DNA of 64,000 nucleotides from Candidatus Aalborgicola danicus (lineage in GTDB: Bacteria; Pseudomonadota; Gammaproteobacteria; Burkholderiales; Burkholderiaceae_C), in contig JADJBC010000005.1 in NCBI GenBank assembly GCA_016703945.1, positions 1 to 64,000 on the forward strand. Direction: 5' to 3'. Made by a program: the position numbers and the translations under genes. The notes below the pieces were generated by a model that was not told the DNA's origin, did no database searches, and saw only the letters and a list, made by a program, of their open reading frames with translations. This document shows, in pieces, positions 59,163-64,000 of this stretch (position 1 is its first letter; every line of letters starts with the position of its first letter).

Positions 59163-59206
59163 GTTTAGTAGCTGGTTGCGCAATGAATACGGGGGCTAAC
59201 AAGTCA
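59157..59206 (+). repeat. Dispersed ~50-bp repeat, copy 8 (overlaps the thiolase stop)
   Basis: TGCTATAAGTTTAGTAGCTG, GTTGCGCAATGAAT and ACGGGGGCTAAC. The repeat's TGCTATAA contributes the last residue and the stop codon of the thiolase gene. Confidence 0.75.
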
Positions 59207-59434
59207 TTTCTCATTGTTGCCTCTGGTCCTGCCGAGGCGGGGTGTTCCGGGCGTCCGAAACACCCCGCTCCGGCGATTGCTGCATTTCTTTATTCGATCG
59301 GCGGAAGCCACATCACCTCAGCGCGTGAGGGGCGGGCGGATGACCGATTTGTGCGCGTTTCGGCACCATGAGGGCTTCCGCCTGCCCCTCATGCGCGTGC
59401 GCAAGCAAGGCTTTCAACAAGTGACGGATATCCC
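59207..59434. other. Intergenic region with a GC-rich hairpin
   Basis: No gene is supported here. GCGGGGTGTT (59237-59246) and AACACCCCGC (59259-59268) form a perfect 10-bp stem with a 12-nt loop, which may end the thiolase transcript, though the following T-rich stretch is weak. The remainder presumably holds the promoter of the acyl-CoA dehydrogenase at 59435. Confidence 0.4.
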
Positions 59435-60568
59435 ATGCTGTTAACCCAAGACCAAGAAATGGTGCGCGACGCAGTCCGCAACTTTGCGCAACAAGAACTC
59501 TGGCCCAACGCCGCCAAGTGGGACAAAGAACACCACTTTCCCAAGGAAGCACACCAGGGCCTGGCCGAATTGGGCGCGTACGGCATTTGCGTGCCCGAAG
59601 AACTGGGCGGTGCCGGGCTCGACTACCTCTCCCTGGCCCTGGTGCTGGAAGAAATTGCCGCCGGCGACGGCGGCACCAGCACCGTGATTTCCGTGACCAA
59701 CTGCCCGGTCAACGCCATCCTGATGAAGTACGGCAACGCACAGCAGAAGAAGCAGTGGCTGGAGCCACTGGCGCAGGGCAAGATGCTGGGCGCCTTTTGC
59801 CTGACCGAGCCGCATGTGGGCAGTGATGCCTCCAGCTTGCGCACCACTGCCGTGCGCGAAGGCGACCACTACGTTATCAACGGCGTCAAGCAGTTCATCA
59901 CCAGCGGCAAGAACGGCGACGTGGCCATCGTCATTGCCGTCACCGACAAGGGCGCGGGCAAGCGTGGCATGAGCGCCTTTCTGGTGCCGACCAACGCACC
60001 GGGTTATGTGGTGGCGCGGATTGAAGACAAGCTGGGCCAGCACAGCAGTGACACGGCGCAGATCAACTTTGACAACTGCCGCATTCCGGCCGAGAACCTG
60101 ATTGGCAAGGAGGGCGAGGGTTACGGCATCGCCCTGGGCGGTCTGGAAGGCGGGCGCATTGGCATCGCCGCGCAAAGCGTGGGCATGGCGCGCAGCGCGC
60201 TGGAGGTGGCGGTGGCATACGCCAAGGACCGCCAAAGTTTTGGTACGGCCATCTTCAACCACCAGGCCGTGGGTTTTAGGCTGGCCGAATGCGCGACGCA
60301 ATTGGAAGCGGCGCGCCAGTTGATCTGGCACGCCGCTTCATTGCGCGATGCGGGTCGGCCCTGTTTGAAAGAGGCTGCCATGGCCAAGCTGTTTGCCAGT
60401 GAAATGGCGGAGCGCGTGTGCAGCGCCGCCATTCAGACCTTGGGCGGTTACGGTTACGTGAGTGATTTTCCGCTGGAACGCATCTACCGTGATGTGCGGG
60501 TCTGCCAGATTTACGAAGGCACCAGCGATGTGCAGAAAATCATCATCCAGCGGGCGTTGGCAGGCTGA
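59435..60568 (+). CDS. Acyl-CoA dehydrogenase (short/branched-chain type)
   Basis: An intact 377-residue enzyme: MLLTQDQEMVRDAVRNFAQQ, GICVPEELGGAGLDYLSLAL, GAFCLTEPHVGSDASSL, FITSGKNGDVAIVIAV, GGLEGGRIGIAAQSVGMARS and TLGGYGYVSDFPLERIYRDV, with the catalytic Glu expected in IYEGTSDVQKIIIQR. It oxidises an acyl-CoA with FAD and passes electrons to ETF. The exact substrate is unclear; its position after the thiolase suggests branched- or short-chain substrates. Confidence 0.9.
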   Translation: MLLTQDQEMVRDAVRNFAQQELWPNAAKWDKEHHFPKEAHQGLAELGAYGICVPEELGGAGLDYLSLALVLEEIAAGDGGTSTVISVTNCPVNAILMKYGNAQQKKQWLEPLAQGKMLGAFCLTEPHVGSDASSLRTTAVREGDHYVINGVKQFITSGKNGDVAIVIAVTDKGAGKRGMSAFLVPTNAPGYVVARIEDKLGQHSSDTAQINFDNCRIPAENLIGKEGEGYGIALGGLEGGRIGIAAQSVGMARSALEVAVAYAKDRQSFGTAIFNHQAVGFRLAECATQLEAARQLIWHAASLRDAGRPCLKEAAMAKLFASEMAERVCSAAIQTLGGYGYVSDFPLERIYRDVRVCQIYEGTSDVQKIIIQRALAG

Positions 60569-60590
60569 GGGGGCGCTACCCCAGGGCTTC

Positions 60591-61358
60591 TTACTGGTTG
60601 AAGTTGATGTCGACCTTGTAAGTCTCGGCCGAGGCAATGGGCTCAAACTTCCATTTGCCCACTGCGTCCAGCGCGGCCTTTTCCAGACGCCGGTTGGTGC
60701 TGAATTCGGCCGAGGTTGCGCCCACGGTTCCGTTCGGTTGCACCGTGAAGGCAACGGTTACCCTGCCGGTACTGACTGAATTGCGCAGCTCGCGTGGAAA
60801 TTCGGGTGGCGGCGTTGAGATGGGTTTGAGTTCACCATCTGCTTCATCCTCCGGCGGAGCCTTTGCGGCGGCAGTAGGTGGTGCAGTCGGCGCGACACTG
60901 GTTGCCAAAGCAGCTGCCGTCACTGGAGGTGCAGTTCCAGCGGCCTGCTCGGGCGGCGTGCCAGCGCTACCACTACCGACAGTCGTAGTGGGTGCTGGTT
61001 CTGTTGCCATCGACGGCCGCGGTTCGGGCTTTGATGTTTCCGTGTTCAATGGCTCGCTCCGGGTTCGAGCTTTGACCGGTTCTAGCCTCACCGTTTCAGG
61101 CTTGCGCTTGGAATCGCCAAGTATCTTGATCCAACGGTACGGGTTTTCTGCCTGCCTGCGCGAGCGCTTCATGGCTTCAGCTGCTTCTACCGCTTCCGGA
61201 CTCAAAGCTGCAGGCGCTGTTGTTGGTGATGCTGCGGTCGTCTGGGCGGAGACGTCAAACCGGCTCGTTGCGAAGAAGAATGCGACGACCAGGCACAGCC
61301 CCGCAATAACATTGTTGTGCTTGGCGCGCGCCGCCACATCGATAAATGAAGTCAACAA
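60591..61358 (-). CDS. TonB-like energy transducer
   Basis: The product has one N-terminal membrane helix (VIAGLCLVVAFFFATSRF), a long Pro/Ala/Thr-rich linker (residues 40-165) that would span the periplasm, and a TonB C-terminal domain: PPEFPRELRNSVSTGRVTVA, FTVQPNGTVGATSAEFST, RRLEKAALDAVGKWKFEPI. No exbB, exbD or receptor gene is nearby, so it is an orphan TonB or a TonB-related adaptor. It is convergent with the acyl-CoA dehydrogenase. Confidence 0.82.
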   Translation of the reverse strand: MLTSFIDVAARAKHNNVIAGLCLVVAFFFATSRFDVSAQTTAASPTTAPAALSPEAVEAAEAMKRSRRQAENPYRWIKILGDSKRKPETVRLEPVKARTRSEPLNTETSKPEPRPSMATEPAPTTTVGSGSAGTPPEQAAGTAPPVTAAALATSVAPTAPPTAAAKAPPEDEADGELKPISTPPPEFPRELRNSVSTGRVTVAFTVQPNGTVGATSAEFSTNRRLEKAALDAVGKWKFEPIASAETYKVDINFNQ

Positions 61359-61481
61359 CCGAAATCCTGTTCAAAAAATGATGCAATGGTGATGCGCACT
61401 GTCTTTGTGCGCGGTAGTATCGCGGCAAACACTGGTCACAACCATGGGGCTTACCCCATCTTCAAGTTGAAAGCGGAAAAC

Positions 61482-61904
61482 ATGCCTATTCTTAAATCAT
61501 CGCGGGACCTGGTCGACGAGGCCATGGAGGAAATTCGCACCTATACCGTCGCCGACGTGGTGCCTCGGCTGAACGACCCCCAGACCCAGTTGGTGGATAT
61601 TCGTGACATTCGTGAACTGGCCCACGGCACCGTGGTGGGCGCATTTCACGCGCCACGCGGCATGTTGGAGTTTTGGGTAGACCCGGCCTCGCCGTATTAC
61701 AAACCCATCTTCGGCGACGAGAGCAAAGAGTACATCCTGTTTTGTGGGGCCGGCTGGCGCAGCGCACTGACCGCCAAAACCTTGCAGGATATGGGCATGA
61801 CCAATGTCGCCCATATCGACGGTGGATTTACCGAATGGGTCAAACAGTCTGCCCCCACGGAGACCCTGGAAGCGCAAAAGGCGCGGCGGGCTGCCAAACC
61901 CTAA
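61482..61904 (+). CDS. Single-domain rhodanese-like protein
   Basis: The ATG at 61482 gives MPILKSSRDLVDEAMEEIRT. The rhodanese fold is seen in LVDIRDIRELAHGTVVGAFH, the active-site loop LFCGAGWRSALTAKTL with the catalytic Cys, and HIDGGFTEWVKQ. It would transfer sulfane sulfur in the cytoplasm. Its end overlaps the end of the convergent TetR gene by 4 nt. Confidence 0.87.
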   Translation: MPILKSSRDLVDEAMEEIRTYTVADVVPRLNDPQTQLVDIRDIRELAHGTVVGAFHAPRGMLEFWVDPASPYYKPIFGDESKEYILFCGAGWRSALTAKTLQDMGMTNVAHIDGGFTEWVKQSAPTETLEAQKARRAAKP

Positions 61905-62524
61905 ACGGAAGCTTTAGCTCCGACCGCACGCAGACAAAACGCCTGAATAGCCGCAATCAATGCAGCGCCGTCCTGCGCCGGTTGGTCAGCAGTGGCCCAG
62001 ATCAAAGGCCCGACCATGGATTCGGCAATCACACCCACCAGTGCGGCTGCGCTGACACGCGCGGTCTGGTCTGCGAATTCGCCGGTATCGATGCCGTGTT
62101 GCAACAGCTCAAAAAAAACATCGGCATAGGCTTGGCGGTAACGCAAGCGCTGCTCATCGATCAAAGGGTCCACCGGTTCAGCGATCAGGGCAAAGGCCAG
62201 TCTGGGGTTGCGTAGCGCGCGTTCCGCAAAGGCTTGTACCGTGCGCTGCAGTCGCTGGCCCGGCGTACCCAATCCGAGGGCCGTTTCGCGCACGATGGCC
62301 ACTTCGCGTTCGGTGGCGATGCGGAACACCTCGGCGCACAGGTCGGCTTTGGAATCGAAGTGTTTGTAAACGGCTCCGGTGGCGATGCCGGCATGGCTCG
62401 CCACGGCCACGATGGTGAGCGCGCCAAAGCCACCGTTGCTCACATGGTGAAGAGCAGCCTCGATCAGGCGGTGGCGTAGCTCAGCCTTGCGAGCCAGCGT
62501 TTTTTCGGTCGGCCTATAAGCCAT
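61901..62524 (-). CDS. TetR-family transcriptional regulator
   Basis: The ATG at 62524 gives MAYRPTEKTLARKAELRHRL. The helix-turn-helix is ALTIVAVASHAGIATGAVYK followed by HFDSKADLCAEVF. The ligand domain is helical and hydrophobic. It is divergent from the acyl-CoA dehydrogenase at 62654 across 129 bp, so it is the likely local repressor of that gene, perhaps sensing an acyl-CoA. No clear palindrome was identified in the gap. Confidence 0.88.
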   Translation of the reverse strand: MAYRPTEKTLARKAELRHRLIEAALHHVSNGGFGALTIVAVASHAGIATGAVYKHFDSKADLCAEVFRIATEREVAIVRETALGLGTPGQRLQRTVQAFAERALRNPRLAFALIAEPVDPLIDEQRLRYRQAYADVFFELLQHGIDTGEFADQTARVSAAALVGVIAESMVGPLIWATADQPAQDGAALIAAIQAFCLRAVGAKASV

Positions 62525-62653
62525 GGCAGTGATTCGGTGTGAAAAGTGGGCCGAGTTTAACGGCCACACACGTGGATTAGGCGGGGGTATCGTCTAGATC
62601 ACTCGACTTTGTCTAAAGGATGAACTAGTATTCACTTTATCAAAGGACTCCTA

Positions 62654-64000
62654 TGACCCAAACATTTGCCCGCCCCTATCTTGCCGAAACCCATGTGGTG
62701 GAAAACCAGCCACCGCCGCTGCGGGACTACAACGCCTACCAGCAGGATGCGGCGCTGGTGGAGGCATTGGCCCGTGAAGGCGCCGCGTGGGCACAACCGG
62801 AGTTGCAATCCTTTGGTGCCCTGACCGGTAGCCGCGAGGTGATCGAGCTGGGTTTTCAGGCCAACGAGAACAAGCCGGTGCTCTACACCCATGACAACTA
62901 TGGCCACCGCATTGACGAGGTGCGTTTTCATCCGGCCTACCACCGCTTGATGCAGATCTCCATAGAGAACGGCCTGCATGCGTCCCATTGGCGCAACCCC
63001 AAGCCCGGTGCGCATGTGGCGCGGGCTGCCATGAGTTATCTGCAGGGCCAGGTGGACGCAGCGCATGGCTGCCCCGTGACCATGACATCGGCCGTGGTAC
63101 CGGCTCTGCTGGAGCAACCCGATCTGGCAGCCCAGTGGCTGCCCAAAATAACGGCCCTGGAATATGACCACCGCAACATTCCCATGGAGCAAAAATCCGC
63201 CATCACCGTGGGCATGGCGATGACGGAAAAGCAGGGGGGCTCGGACGTGCGCGCCAACACACTGCGTGCACATGCCGTTGGCCCTGAAGGCCCGGGTCAG
63301 ACCTACGAATTGGTGGGCCACAAGTATTTTGTGTCGGCTCCTATGAGTGACGCCTTTTTGGTCCTGGCACAAACGCAAAGCGGCCTTTCCTGCTTCTGGC
63401 TGCCCCGCTGGCGCGCCGACGGCAGCAAGAACCCGCTGCAAATCCAGCGTCTCAAGAACAAGATGGGCAATGTGGCCAATGCCTCGTGTGAGACCGAGTT
63501 GCGCGGCGCCCATGCCCAGATGGTAGGTGGCGAAGGCCGGGGTGTTGCCACCATCCTGAAAATGGTCACGATGACGCGCTTTGATTGCATGGTCGGGTCG
63601 AGTGCCGGCATGCGCCAGGCGGTGGCCCAGGCATTGCACCACTGTGCCTACCGCTTTGCATTCGGCAAACGCCTGGCCGAGCAACCGCTGATGCAAAACG
63701 TGCTGGCCGATCTGGTCATCGAGCACGAGGCCGCGCTGGCACTGACCATGCGCATTGGCCGCGCACTGGATGCCGGCAGCGCCAACGAACACGAAAAAAT
63801 GCTGGTCCGGGTCGGCACCGCGGTGGGCAAATACTGGATCTGCAAACGCACACCGGCCCATGCCTACGAGGCCATGGAATGTATTGGTGGCAGCGGGGTC
63901 ATGGAAGACTGCATCATGCCGCGCTTGTTCCGCGAGTCACCGGTCAATTCCATCTGGGAGGGCAGCGGCAATGTGCAGTGCCTGGATATGCTGCGCGCGA
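62654..64000 (+). CDS. AidB-type acyl-CoA dehydrogenase, 3' end outside the window
   Basis: The ATG at 62654 follows AAAGGACTCCT and the frame is open to the right edge (about 449 residues). The order of motifs is that of AidB-like enzymes: TQTFARPYLAETHVVENQP, HPAYHRLMQISIENGLHAS, CPVTMTSAVVPALLEQP, MAMTEKQGGSDVRANTL, YFVSAPMSDAFLVLAQT, TMTRFDCMVGSSAGMRQAVA and ECIGGSGVMEDCIMPRLFRE. AidB proteins have an extra N-terminal domain and, in E. coli, belong to the alkylation response. Homologues in betaproteobacteria are often near fatty-acid genes, so a metabolic role is as likely. Confidence 0.88.

Overview
The window looks like a chromosomal piece of a Burkholderiales bacterium, most likely Comamonadaceae (Rhodoferax/Polaromonas-like). 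The reasons are the high-GC betaproteobacterial housekeeping set (corC-lnt-glyQ-glyS-gmhB-plsC, aceK, beta carbonic anhydrase), a LiuR-controlled acyl-CoA dehydrogenase, and an RTX/cadherin-type S-layer-like protein. This assignment rests on family recognition, not on a database search.

Layout. 1-0.95 kb: the 5' part of an IS21-like element. 1.3-10.4 kb (minus strand): a cell-surface polysaccharide cluster, in order of transcription gtrB-like glycosyltransferase, SAM methyltransferase, membrane glycosyltransferase, acyltransferase-3/SGNH enzyme, gtrA-like flippase, ABC exporter wzm-wzt and a GNAT acyltransferase. 10.4-16.2 kb: a Crp/Fnr-type regulator diverges from a FecR-domain protein, a CHASE2 class III nucleotide cyclase and a TPR/outer-membrane barrel protein. 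16.6-23.1 kb: one very large secreted adhesin or S-layer-like gene with cadherin-like repeats, RTX-like Gly/Asp motifs and three near-identical 705-bp tandem units, ending in a clear terminator. 24.1-37.7 kb: a probable glycosylation locus made of a giant TPR-OGT (GT41/SPINDLY-like) gene with three tandem modules, three further glycosyltransferases, two methyltransferases and a cyclophilin lipoprotein. 37.7-49.4 kb: housekeeping genes, with a VapBC-like toxin-antitoxin pair wedged between glyQ and glyS. 49.5-64 kb: branched-chain acyl-CoA catabolism (MBL hydrolase, liuR, liuA, thiolase, two more acyl-CoA dehydrogenases) with two identical LiuR-type palindromes, mixed with an LTA-synthase-like sulfatase, carbonic anhydrase, aceK, acyltransferase, TonB, rhodanese and TetR genes.

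Two properties affect the whole annotation. First, at least 17 genes carry single-base (sometimes two-base) frameshifts, many in homopolymers (FecR, glyS, acyltransferase-3, Wzm, lnt). Internal repeats let one see that the alternative frame restores the family sequence, so most are probably consensus errors rather than pseudogenes; such genes are annotated here as single loci with the break stated. Second, a dispersed ~50-bp repeat occurs eight times at gene boundaries, and two copies appear to encode the first and last membrane helices of Lnt.

The most attractive candidate system is the adhesin plus the three-module OGT, glycosyltransferase and methyltransferase block, read here as a dedicated surface-protein glycosylation locus.
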